Shown: positions 1-12,800 of the stretch, one piece after another
Layout of the letters: the number at the start of each line of letters is the position of its first letter
How positions within the stretch are numbered: the stretch's first letter is position 1
DNA from: Hippasteria phrygiana
Lineage: Eukaryota > Echinodermata > Asteroidea > Valvatida > Goniasteridae
Length of the DNA: 64,000 nt
Reading direction: 5' to 3'
Assembly (NCBI GenBank): GCA_037893225.1
Contig: JAZGUH010001206.1
Coordinates: 1-64,000, forward strand
Program-made: the position numbers and the translations under genes
The notes under the pieces: generated by a model
Seen by the model: the letters and a program-made list of their open reading frames with translations, nothing else
Database searches by the model: none
Told to the model about the DNA's origin: nothing

Positions 1-93
1 TTCCCGGAATCTCGGAGAATTAATTTCAGCGAGGAGGAAGTTAGGAATTTACTGGCAATCTGGGTCGATGAAATACAAACTAACAAAACATAG
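1..93 (+). pseudogene. Myb/SANT-like domain fragment (3' end only)
   Basis: The first frame is open from the window edge to a TAG at 91-93 and reads FPESRRINFSEEEVRNLLAI followed by WVDEIQ. The pattern F/W-S-x-E-E-V-x-x-L-L-x-I-W is the first helix of the Myb/SANT-like (trihelix) DNA-binding domain common in transposon-related and domesticated animal genes. The rest of the domain is absent: the frame stops exactly where a repeat beginning AGTGTGAAA starts. It may be an exon of a gene to the left or a transposon relic. The family call rests on about 20 residues. Confidence 0.35.
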
Positions 94-189
94 TGTGAAA
101 CGCTCATGCCCAACACCGGGGCGAGCTCGCCCCGGGGTCGGCTGAGGTAGGGTTTGCGCGAACGAGTGTGAAACAAGCGGGGTTGAACT

Positions 190-226
<37 letters not shown>

Positions 227-282
227 AAAAAAATGCCGGGGGCCGTCCAGGGGGCTGGTTCGGCGCTCTAGTGTGAAAAAGG
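91..282. repeat. AGTGTGAAA-flanked repeat with palindrome and 35-base G tract
   Basis: AGTGTGAAA occurs near 92, 166 and 271 and bounds a GC-rich block. The block contains a perfect 20-base GC-rich palindrome at 116-135 and an uninterrupted run of 35 G at 191-225. It looks like a short non-autonomous element carrying a homopolymer. Its exact borders are not resolved. Confidence 0.4.
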
Positions 283-864
283 CCTATAGGTCACATAATC
301 AAAGGTGATCTGACCTGCGACGTCATTCCTAAGCTAAATTTTATGCAAAACACGATGCGTGCGCATACCGCCGGGGCACATTCTATGGTCAGAGGGCACA
401 TCATCTAGACTATACTAAGATCAAGACAGGAGGTGTCCCTTCGTGGGGGTTACAAAACGATTCTATTCAAATCCAGCGTATCTAAATAATTTTAAGATAA
501 AAGATGAACGCAATGAGATTGATAATCATGGAGGCCCTAAAATGATACCTGATCTCAGCAGTTTAAAAATTAGACCTGTCTAAGAGTTGATGTTTCTGTG
601 ATTCTCAACATAACGTACACCTACCGCTTTTAAGTAGTAACCATGTGATGGTGAGTTTATAATAACTAGATTTAATTTTCTATCATGAATCTGCAACAAA
701 TTTCTATCGTGGATCCTGCACGAATGAGTAGACTGACTTGTATAATGTTTACAATCATTTCCAAATGAGAAACACATATACACTTTCAGCTTACCCTTTT
801 ATTTCTGCATGACCAGTTCTGAAAAACAAGCTTCACTCCCCCAAGTAGAAGATTTTGCAGGAGG

Positions 865-3800
865 ATGGCTTGGAAAGCTTGGATCATCGGTGTCGTCTGC
901 TTTGCAGTCAGCGTTCATTTTGCTGAAAGTGCAGGTACATGTACATGTATGTTGTTATTGTGGCGATTGTGTAGTGTAGGGCCCTGTTCCCAAGGGGAAC
1001 AAAAATCCACTTTTTAGGCTATTGGAATTGCCAAACTAGTTAGCGACATTACAAGCCAACAGGTATGCCGTAGATAAAAAGGGCAGGGTTTTAGTTCTGA
1101 GAGAAATTTTGGGGTAAAGCGACGATGACGACAACGCAACACGAAAATATAGATGGCGAGTCACCGCGACACACAGTAAACACCCAAACCCTGCGTTGAT
1201 TCGCATTGGCAACTGCTGTAAAGCGTACAAGAAAATCGCTATTTTCTACCACAAACAGACTGTTTCAAATTTTTTTTTAAATGTCAGTAGAATTAAGGAG
1301 AAGTCTGCTTTAGGTTGAAAAAAGTCATTTTGGAATGAGAAAAAAATACACTTGACTCTAATTTGATCAAAACTAAAAAGGGGGCCCTACACTACACAAT
1401 CGCGGATATTGTTCACATTCCACATATGCAAGGAACACGCACTTTGGAGGTTTAGGGAAAATACAAAGGCCCAGGTTTTTGGTCATCTCGTTATCCAAAA
1501 AAAGGAGGCACTCTTTTTCTACTTAAATTTTTTAATCCATTATGTTTTTACATGATGGATTTTTTGTGGAAGTCTCCCAAGTTGATTCAAAGCATTGTGA
1601 TACATGGACTGCGAGGCATTTCCTCTCATCCCTTTTTTAAAATATTTTTTTTTAAATATAGTTTTTTAGCAAAATGCTTGGTAGACCAAATAGAGGAAGG
1701 TTAAAGTAATATTTTGTTTTTGGTATAAACAGAAATCTTGCCAGTTGACCCTCATGCACTTGAATTGTTTGGCTCTAAAGATTATTTGGTAGATCATTTT
1801 GATGACTTAATCATATGTAGACTTGTTTGAGTTTTTCTAAGCAAACAGTAAAACACAAAAGGGTAGAAAAATACCAAATGTCCATCCAGGAATGAATTCA
1901 TCTGTGCAGCCAGTTTAATGGGAATACAAACAGTTGTTACATTTCTACATGTAGCTGTGGAAAATAATCTCAATGTTTCAACCTTACCCCGTGTTCCACC
2001 TAAACCACCATCTCCCCTACATCATGTGAACAATCATGATTCATCTTTGGCGAACTGAGATTTTGGATTAAATACCCGACTTCGGTTCTCTACTTTTTCA
2101 AAATAAGATATACTTGTAACTTCAGTTACACATCCTTGAAAAATGCAAGAACTTTCAGGGCTTGAACAATTAGTTTGAAAATTGAATACACATTGCCTGT
2201 ATGTAGGGTGGACTAGCTAGGTTGGCCCCAATCTTAATGTATGTTGTGGCCCGGGCCAGTTCAGTTGCAAAACCTGCCCCCCCCCCCCCCCCCCCCCCCC
2301 CTCCCCCCCCCCCCCCCCCCCCTCCCCCACCCCCACACCCCACCCCCCCGCAATCTATACCCAGCAAGATGTGGGACAATTATGATTCATCTTGGCGAAC
2401 TGAGATTTTGGATTAAATACCCGACTTCGGTTCTACTTTTTCAAAATAAGATGTACTTGTGTCCCTATACCCTATACCCTATACACACTCTAGACTATTG
2501 TTACCTGACACATCCCCTGGATATCTGAAAGGAATTCCTGAGATTCCGGAAAACGCAATGACCAACACAAAAGAGGGGGGGGGGGGTGGGGGGGAGGGTT
2601 CTTTCTGTCACATATCTTGCTTTAAATGTCCCCATCACAACCATTCCCATTAAACCCACTTAATATTGAATCTCAAATTGCACTTTGAATTAAGTCTGCC
2701 TGGTTTATTGACAAAATATTGAATTACTGCAAATGTAATTTCCATACTTTAACAGCACACCACCTGGCGGAAATCTATAGTGAACTTTGATGTACCAGCT
2801 TGAAACAAAAATCCCACTGGGGCACTGGGCTTAGGCCTAACTGGGTCTGTAGGGTCTGTGGTAGTCCAGCAAAGTTGATATTTCATTTCAACCAAAACCC
2901 TTTCAAAAACTACCAAAGGCTTTTCACATTTTGTACGTTCGACCCGTGTCGAAATCTATCTACAACGGGTCCAACACGTGTAGACTTTAAAAAAAATTAA
3001 CACGGGTCAATTACGCTCCCTTTTCACACTACTCAACGTGGTTACACAGGGTCGAACTTAACCCAGAGGTGTTTTCAACACGAGTTGGCCTTGCAGGGGG
3101 ACTTGCAGGGGGACTTGCAGGGGGACTTGCAGGGGGACTTGCAGGGGGACTTGCAGAGGGGGACTTGCAGAGGGGGACTTGCAGGGGGACTTGCAGGGGG
3201 ACTTGCAGGGGGACTTGCAGGGGGACTTGCAGGGGGACTTGTGATGGACTCGACTTCATCCCTGGTCATTTCACACCCTAACTTGCACAATGGTAACCCG
3301 TCTATTGTGGCTATTCTTCTGTGACCTCGTTCACATAGTGTTTGATAGTTTATTCATATTTCGAAAGAAAGTTTAACCTTGGAGGAAGTGAAATGAATTG
3401 AATTGCTTTCTTATCCGACCTTGCATCTTGTAGAAGGTCATGTTTTGGCAATGAAAACCTCTACCGAAAAAGGAAGTAATTGTGAGGCATGCTAGGGGAG
3501 GTTGGAGGGGATTTCCCTGATCTCTGCTGATGTTATCGTGCTTTTAAGGGACACGTAGCCTGCATGGACCTTAGACACCCAAAACAAGTTGGCTACAAGA
3601 AGTATCGATCCTAAAAATGACCTTTGTCATGATTGTTTAGATAGATTATTAAAAAGAAGAATTTAGTAATTAATGTAAACATAACCGTCCCTTGAAAATG
3701 TATCTCACCTCAAAATAAAATACTTTGGGGAATGAAAGTTTGGTTTTGAAAAGCCGGACGTTGGAAATAATATACTTCCTGCATGGTTTCGTATCTGATT

Positions 3801-6800
3801 TTCAGACAAATGGCTCATTTTAAAGGAATATTCATGTTCTGCTTTTTGATGATCTTTACAACCATAGCAATTTGAGTAGGAACGCTGCTTTCTCGCCTCC
3901 AAGGCGCAGTTTGCTCCTTTAAATACCCTGCCTACGTGCAAGACAAGAATTTCCTGACAAAGGTTGTGTTTACATGGTATGCACCCTATTGTGAGAATGT
4001 GGCCTGTTGGTGAGAATTCAGATTAAATGTCAGAACTTTGAAACGTGCACCTAACTTTGTTTACTCCATTGTTTCTTTATTTTCTCAGTCTTAACTTTTT
4101 TTTTAGAGGGGGCATATTAAAAGAATTTTCTGCCTTTCAAATCTAATTTCAGACAAAGCTGAACACAGCCACCCATGTACGGAGTTTTGTAATTTTTCAA
4201 CTAAAGTAAATTCTGTTCTTTAGAATCTGTGATCGACTCTTTTTTTTTGGTCAGCCTGGCAGTTCCTTTTACATTGAGTGATTTGAGGTTTTTTGACACC
4301 AGCCATAGAACTTAGACATGTCCGACAGTTAAACTTGGTTTTCTCGCAGCAGTCTCGGAGGGAATTGCACACACTGCCAGTGGCTGTTAAAATATGGGTT
4401 TGTGAAGTTTTCTGTAGCATTGCTATATCAGACCTATACAGGCTGTACTCGGGGATAAAATAGATGATCAAAATTATGAATTAATGTCCTTTTATGGAAA
4501 GATGTGCAATTGATTTATTGCCGTTTACGAGTTAACCACGCCCCTTAGACAACCCTATGGGAATTTTGTGAGGATGATTTTTGTTTGTCTCAGATTTTGC
4601 GCGTTCCACGTGGAATTATAATTGATGTGATTGGACAATAATTCACAAGCTGCGTTTATGCAATTCGACCGCGATTTAAGTGTGGACTTCTGTGTCAGAT
4701 ATGACCATTTATCGTGGATCTTTAGTCAGTTTTTACACTGTAGGTCGATTTTGGCAATTTTTTTTGTATCAATAATGAAAACAGAAAATAAGACGGCATG
4801 CATACATAAACTATAAAGTGTACGGTGTACATGTGTAAAGTATTATTCACCATATACATGTAATACACTGATACTTTGAAAATCCTGGTTCCCGTGCATA
4901 GTCATTTGCCGACGGTCAAAGATGGAAACACTACAAATGGGAATAGAGATAGTCGGCAAAGTTAGTGAAAGTTAAAACATGGTTGAACTTTTACCGACTA
5001 TCCGAATGAAGTCATTAGAGTTGGACCTTCCAAACAGTGTGAGGTGTGTTCAATAATATCCCCACTGCTTGATGAGTATCTCCAATATTTGTCCATTTTC
5101 TTCTTTGGGTTAGCAAACAAGACGATAAACTTTGAGCTTATCCTACACAATGTGCCCTCTGACATCACCTGTTTACATTTATACTGAAATGTGCTCAGCA
5201 GTATTTTTGCGATAAAGTTTGGTTTAGAGGTGATATCGCAGGCAAGATCTTCTTTGAATTACAAAACATGTATACATGTGAGCGTTTTTAACCAAATGTA
5301 AGCAAAATACGATGCATGCACATGTTCGCTGGGCACTTGTTTTTTTAGTTTTTTTTTTTAGAACACACATCACGAAGGGCACATAGTCAAAATGTGAAGT
5401 ATCATTTCACAATTCATGACTAAAATTACCATCCATTACCATTTTATTTCAATTTTTGTTTTGAAGGTGTCCATGCCATTGTTTTCCTTAATTTTTTGGT
5501 CAAAGGACGTCAAGAATTAGAAACATTTTGCAACCAGATATAGCTAAAGTACAAACATGTACTGCATGTAGAACTATATAAAAGACATGAAGTTGTTCAA
5601 ACCATCGGAAAGAGTTCCATATTCGGCCATCACTTATTTTCCCTAAATATGACTTAAAAACTACCAAAAAGTGTAAATCTGATGAAGAAACACAAATTTA
5701 GGAGTGAATTTTTTTTTACTTATTCTTTGTAAATACTTTTTCTGTCATGGCCAATAGACTTTGTGCACAAAGTCTAAAGTGATGGCCGGATATGGAACTC
5801 TTTCCAAACCATCCAGCACTTCCCCAGACCAGAGGATATAATCGCTTTTGCACATGTTCAGAACTCAACCTTATAACCCTGCTCAATATATTTCTTTCTG
5901 GTCCGGAAACCAAGGATTCCTAAAAAGCACATAAAGCGCTGTTCATTAAATGACATGAAAATACAATGTAGATCGCGATTTAATGAGGTCGCACCCAGAA
6001 TAGATGCAGAGCGTTCACCCATGGTGTACAGTACATGCTTTCCGTTTTGTTTTTTTGTAAGGCACACTTTGGATGACCTAGCTTTTTGGCCTTTGGTTGG
6101 GCAATAACACCCACCTGCCCCCCCCCCCCCCCCCCTGCAAAAAAAAGCAATTATATTTCATAACTTAAATTGGCTGGCACCTCTTGCATACATGTATGTG
6201 TGAACAGCTACATGTAATTAACGACCCAAAACAATTGCATGAAATGGCGTAATAACCATGTTTGATTGGCCTTGTTGATCATTGTGGACAGAAATAGTGT
6301 AGTGTTTATAGGAACAATTAAAAGAATAAGAAGTTGCAGATGAACTACACACATTTTTGTTAAATTTATTATTTACTAAGTTTGAAGATATATACATGTA
6401 TGTATTGTCCATGCTCTTCAACAAATTGTTTTGTTTTTTTCTTTGATAAATTTTCAAATTGTACACTTTATTCATAAGGGGGAAAAATGGGGGGGGGGGA
6501 TATTTTGGGTGTCTGTGACCCGAAAAAAAAATCATCAGTTGCTTTTTCACCTCTAATGTACAAAAAGATCATACTCCCTGCAAGACTGAATTATTATCAG
6601 GCTGCAAATATTTCGACATTTTTATTATCAGTGACTTGTGGCCTGTCGCAGCTAAGTTTGGGTGAAAGGTATTTCGGAGGTCGTAAGTTCAAATCTCGCT
6701 TTCGCCCGGTCTTCTTTGTTCACTTTGGGGAGGTATTCAAATTTACCTAAGCAGTTTGTTACAGCTGAGTTTGGGTGAAAGGCACCTTTTTAAAAAGTTA

Positions 6801-9800
6801 TTCACTTTTACCAGAGGGTTAGTAGGACCATGATTGTTATTAACAATTGTATACTTAACCTATAGTTAGATTGTGTTTTGTGATTTAGCCCTAGCCTAGA
6901 CTGGGAATTTGGTGGGCGTGCCTGAGTGCACTCCCAGTATTTTTTGTTCGATGTTTCATTCAATCTGAATGAACTTTTCTTATTGCTGGAATAGTTTAAC
7001 AGCCATTTATTTTGGGGGGTAAAATGCCAAGAGTAGGGACTGTGTACTGATCTTTAAGTGCAGTCATGGATATGCTTCACTACATGTATGTATGTGAAAG
7101 GTGAATGGCATATAGGCCTACATAAATGTACTGTACCACATCAATTAGGATACGTACTAGTTCAAAATGCACTTTAAGTTTAAAGTGCATGGCATTATTA
7201 TTATTTATTTGACCTCAACAAAGAAAATACAAACTGTGATACAAAACAGAAAAAGAAAAAAACAGAAAGTGGATGGGAAAAAAACACAACTAAAACAACA
7301 AAGGAACGTATAAAAATGTAATAAAAAAATTACTGATAATCATGAAGTAGAGGGCATGCACTTGAATGAAAGCTAGGCTTCCCTATGAGGTAAACAATAG
7401 CCAACAGGACACATATAAATCACAATAGAAAACGATCATGTGGGTCAGGGACTGCAAAAGCGAATATAATCACTGTTGCTCGGAAGCATGCGAACCCGCA
7501 CATAATAAAAAACGTTAACTTATGAAGTTTACTTTAGAATTTGGAAATCAATTTGCTAGTGATAAGGTTAAGATCCTATTGGAAACGCTCTGATCGAGAG
7601 CCAGTTTAGTGCGGCTGATTGAAATCTAGACAATGCCATTGTTCAATGGAGGTCAATGCAATCATTTTATCAGTATCGTAGCATATGCATTTTTCAAAGA
7701 ACACAATATGGGTTGGAAGCTTACAAAGATTATGTACACCGAGTTGACCTTTAAAATTTAAGAATATGGGATCTGGGGGGAAATGTACGAGCTGCAATTT
7801 TTGCCGCCCTTTTTGTGGAACTGATTGAAGCTAAGCTTGGACACCATTATGAACAGTGGCGTAAATTCCTGTTAAGGTGGTTGAGATGATGACAAGTTTT
7901 CTTGGAAATCCCCAAATAAAAGTGACCCTGGAATTGGGGGGGGGAGGGGGGAGTGTCAGGTTAGGCCAGGCCAGGCCAGGTCAGGTCACATCACATTACA
8001 CAAGCCATATTTTACTAGCACTTTTAGCTACAATTCATATGGAGGGAAGATAAGATTTTTAAATTTCCACAATTAAAACAAAGGGCAGCAAGGTATACAT
8101 ACATAGTTCCTGAAAATGCCGTAGGAATGTTAGAATTGTTTACTAATGAAGTTTTATTGCCCCGCATACCCAGTGGTGTACCCAGGCTCTTCCTGGGGAG
8201 GGGGGGGGGGGGGGCATGGCTATTTTCAAGGGGGAAAATTTGCTATAGTAATGCATATAGTAATGCAAATTCGCTATAGTAACGCATATATCCCAATTTT
8301 CCAGGGGGGGGGGGGGGTGGGGGCAGCCCCCCTTGGCTACGCCACTGCCATACCACCAGTATATCCACATAAAAATACTCCACGGAGTAGTAAACACTTC
8401 AAAACACCGCACACACATTTTGTCTCGCCTGTGATCGAACGAAGTTCAGAAAGAGACTATGCAATCACTATTTCTGTACGTACATGTACATGTAGTCCCT
8501 ATCATTTTGGTTAAAGTTTCGACAAATTGGTCTTATATGCAAATTTGAAGTGCAATTGCAATCAAACTTGTTGGGTCATGCATTCAATAGTGCAACCTTT
8601 ATACGATGCTTGTGTCAAAGGTCATTTGCTGTCAAGTTTTAAAATAGGCTGCAATTGTCCAACTTGTCTCATTTGAAAACTGGAAGTTCAATTGGAATCA
8701 CAAACTTGGGTCATGGATGCACTTTGTAACCTTTATATGATGGTCGTGTCAAAGGTCAAGTACTTAGGTCATGTGAGGTCAAGTTGTAAAAGATGCTGCA
8801 TTTGTAAAATTGGTCATTGTGCTATTGTGCCGATTGAGGTGTCAAAATGTGCAGAGAACATGATGAACGTTTAAGCAGGCGAGACGCGTGGTTCGAGAAC
8901 CACCTTGTTAAACAATCAAAACCCCGCACATGAGAATATCTGTGGGATTTTGAAGTGTCCTGCTTCTTCACAGAATGTTGTCCCACATGTAGGAGGGTTA
9001 ATTGTAAGAAACTAAAGTGTTGTACTGTAGTGCATGTATCCATTTACATGGTCAGTCTTGTAACATGACTCTGGCATTGACCTTCCTGCATATCCTTTCT
9101 TCACAGTGGCTAGTCTGCGCTGGTGCACCATATCGACCCATGAAGAGCAAAAGTGTGTGGACATGAAAGAAGCATTTTCCAACAAGGACCTAAAGACTCT
9201 GGAATGTGTCGCTGGAGAATCTGCACGTGTAGGATAACAAAAATTACTTTGTTTTAAAACCCTAAAAGCCTCCGAAACCTCTGTGTATTTTTAAAAGATC
9301 CAGTCATTCAAATTGCCCCGAGAGGTTTTTGGGGCATCAACACGAAGAGGACAGATCTAACACTGTGAGCTGGTAACAACAGATTTAGTGTCAAGTAACA
9401 ATGGATTTCCATTGTTAGTGCACCGTTTTTCTTTTGTTAGATGTTCATAGTGTAAGCCCCAGCCACAGTGTATACTTAATACTTTTGGCTTCATGGCCCT
9501 TGAAACGAAGAGTAAACCATGTGTTTGTGGGTTGGGCCATGTCCATGATTACTCAAATACAAGAATACTCACACTGTACATGTACATTTATTGATATTTG
9601 TAAAATTTGTAAAGCTATTAATGGTACTCTATCACCCCCACCCCTTCCCACACCCCCACCTCTTCCCACACCCCTTCCTTATTCAGCATTGTATGGAGCT
9701 GATTAGCACCAACCTGGCTGACCTGATTACTCTCGACGGCGGAGATGTCTACGTTGCTGGGGAAAAGTTCAACATGATTCCCATCATGCAAGAAGTCTAC

Positions 9801-12800
9801 AAAGGCGGTAAGTGTTAATTTCAGACATTGTATTACTAATCTGGATACGAAAATGCACATTCTTCACTCAATATTTTGTTCGGTTTCTTGCAATTTTTTT
9901 TATTGTAAATCCTCAGTTTATAAATAAAATCTTGTGTATGTTTATTTACTTTGGTTTGGTTCAGAGCCTTGTGATTCTGGAATTATTGTTTAACCCTAAC
10001 CCCTTGGGTAACTTGACTAGAAAGTATCCTGAATCCGCCAAAATCCACCTATTTTGTCATGCACAAAAAGGTGGTTTTGGTGACTGCTCAATATGGAGGT
10101 ATCTTGAATCCCATCAAAATCCTGCAGTTACGCTAGGCTTACAATGCTCAATCCATCAAAATCTCCCAGGTTTCAATATGGAGGTATCCTGAATCTGCCA
10201 AAATCCTCCAAAACGGGGGAAGGATTTTGATGGATTTATGAACGTTGGGGTTAATTTTCAGGATTACAGTGTATGTAATGTTCTAATCACAACTGTGTGC
10301 GCATTGCTTTCGTAGTTTGTAGTATACAGGATGTAGTTTTTAAACAAAGATACCGACAATTTGGGAACCGCTAACATAGGGCAAGCTAGCTCAGTTGGTA
10401 GAGCGCCGGTACGGTATTCCGGAGGTCGCAGGTTCGAATCCCACTCCTGCCAGTTTTCTTTGTTCACTTTGAAAATGTTTTGCAAATTTGCACCGTTTTA
10501 CTAATAGAAGTTTTGAAATACCGATGTGAGTGTTCATTCTGTATCAATAGACTCTGAAGGGTACTACGCCATCGCCGTGGTGAAGCGGAGCAATACTGGC
10601 TTCAACTTGAACACCCTGCGTGGCAAGAATTCCTGCCATACTGGAGTGAGGAAGACAGCGGGCTGGAATGTCCCCATCGGGTACCTGCTGGAAAAAGACT
10701 TCATCGAGGTCATGGATTGCCAGGATGATATCCGTGCTGCTGGGAACTTCTTCAACGCAAGCTGTGCCCCAGGTACATTCGTTGGATCACCCCGACCCTC
10801 ACTAAAGAATTCCTTTTTATGGAGGCCAAAAAACATGGACATGGCAAGACATTTTTAAACATTTTCCAATCCGGAAAATTATTTGTTTGAGGGGAGGTGG
10901 AAAATAACTATTAGGCCTAATGGTGGGCCAGTCAAAAGTTTCTACCATTGTTGATTATTCTTACCTTTTTTGGGGGGGATCCCTCTCCCCCTCCCCTTTC
11001 CCCAATTTGCCCTTGCTAACCCTCCCCTCCCTGACAAAAAGAATATTAAAAATACAAAGAAGTTGTACAAAGCAGCATACAATGTTACATGCATGAAAGC
11101 AACACATCTTATACCCCTTAAGTGTCACTTCTTTACAAGAAAATAATTAATAGATGAAGGAAACTTTTGGTGAACATAAACAAATTCCAAATAGACGGGT
11201 CCAAGCACTATTTTTTGAAATGTAAGGAAACTTTCTGCTTACTAGATAGTCATCAGCAGCCTTGTTTGAATTTTTAAAAGTGGTACCAGTCGCCAAGTCC
11301 AGAACTCGCAAAGACTTTATAGTGTGCTTGTCCCTGAAGATGAAAATTGTATGCAGTTCTCTTGAAGTGAACACACTCATGCACAATTATATAACCATTC
11401 ATATGACAAGCACTAGCTGTAATAGTAGAACTCGAGTTGAAATGTTCCTTCGTAAAACCATGAAATGTGGGATTGTGACAAGTTAGTTTATTTTTTTTTA
11501 TTGAATTTAAGTTGAGTCAAACCGTTGGAGGGATTCAGAAGTTCAAACACTAAATCTACGGACAGTGATTCCTATGGCTTACTAACTGCAGTAGCCTTTG
11601 CATAGAATCTACTCGTAACATTTTGTTGTAAAAACTGTCGGACAGGATTTGCCTAAAGTAGATTTCATTGAAATCTTAAGTCCCGGGCTTAGATTGCTTT
11701 TTCTCATTCCTCTCGATCTGTTGCATTGAAATGGTTAAAAACTCCCTTCTAGAAATATCCTGCACATAAAAGGTTTCACAAGGTGTATACATATATATAT
11801 ATATGTGCATGTAAGTGATTAAATTGGATGGACGCATATGTACACGTATTATGCTTTTTCCAGACTGTGGACACAAAGCCTTTTGTAAGTGCAGACTGTT
11901 ATTCCAAAGTACATCCAACACTGAATTAAGGTCCCAGACATTAAACCTTGCAATTTTGTTTGCTATGTGATATGCCCACTCCTGTTCTGGTCAACAAGTC
12001 TGGTTCATGATTAGATATGTTTTAAGGCTCGCCTCTGGTTTTTGGCATACAGCCAGGAAGGCATTATTATTTCCCAGTCTGTTATCCAACAAGACTGGTT
12101 CGAGGCCATTAGATATTTCTTTGTGCCTCCACATTTGACATTAGAAGGCAGCACTAATGCCCCAAATCATTTCCTGGTCATACATTGTGTAAAACAATGA
12201 TGACAATTACCCCAGAAGGTCAGTTCAGTGGGAAAAAACAAAAACAATTGGTACTCCTGCAGTTTCTGTCTAGGCTTGGGTGACTCCAACAATCAACAGT
12301 CTACTCCGAGCCTGAGATTTCTTTCCGAATCTACTCCATATACATTATGCATAAAACGGTCATATAGTGGCACAGCCTTTGAATCTGTGCGGCGTTGTGA
12401 TTGATTTCATGGAGGAAATGGCTTACACTGTAAAGTGCCGCATGCGGTCTTTTCAAGGAATGTGGAATCTTTAAATCCTTTTTTGGAGTCGGCAAGTTTC
12501 AGAAACATCAGGTGGTGCCAGCAATCAACTCCAAAGGAAGCAAAAGTTGCTTACTACAAGAAGTCTATTCACAATTCTGATTCCAATGTTGGAGTCAGGT
12601 CGTCAACAATCTTAATTATCAGGGCCGATTTAACAAGGGAGATTCTCAGAAACGATTGTTTAAACTTTGCCACAAAATTGAAGAAATTTGGAATAAAATC
12701 CACATGGATGTGATAGACAAACCTGGTTTGATAGCTACATATTGGGGGTATTGTGTTTTCAGTTTTGAGTTAAAACCACAAGAAGATGCTAAAAAAAAAT

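Larger units (their letters stand above)
935..9106 (+). other. Melanotransferrin intron 1 (8.2 kb)
   Basis: This large first intron holds no recognisable gene. It carries the repeats listed separately at 963-1403, 2030-2620, 3091-3262, 5607-5805, 6640-6720, 8171-8347 and 8540-8910. The stretches 3300-5598 and 6730-8170 look like unique AT-rich intron with short homopolymers (C run at 6118-6136, G runs near 6488 and 7937). Short reading frames here show no domain and no splice support. Confidence 0.8.

Noticed and set aside
2170..2528. Proline- or glycine-rich frames over the C tract
   Set aside because: They arise only from the homopolymer and have no exon signals or domain.
3091..3262. Regular direct repeats that could suggest a CRISPR array
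   Set aside because: The units are 12-14 bases and contiguous with no spacers, and the genome is animal. It is a tandem array in a foldback arm.
4220..4471. Cysteine-containing 83-residue minus-strand frame
   Set aside because: No signal peptide, no recognisable cysteine framework, and no splice context inside intron 1.
8888..8910. Helitron 3' end
   Set aside because: A hairpin is present near the end but the CTRR terminus and A|T insertion site are not seen.
10379..10453. Functional tRNA gene (also at 63486-63560)
   Set aside because: Box A and B are present, but the copies share long non-tRNA flanks and diverge from one another. This is the signature of tRNA-derived SINEs; a paired acceptor stem and terminator were not evident.
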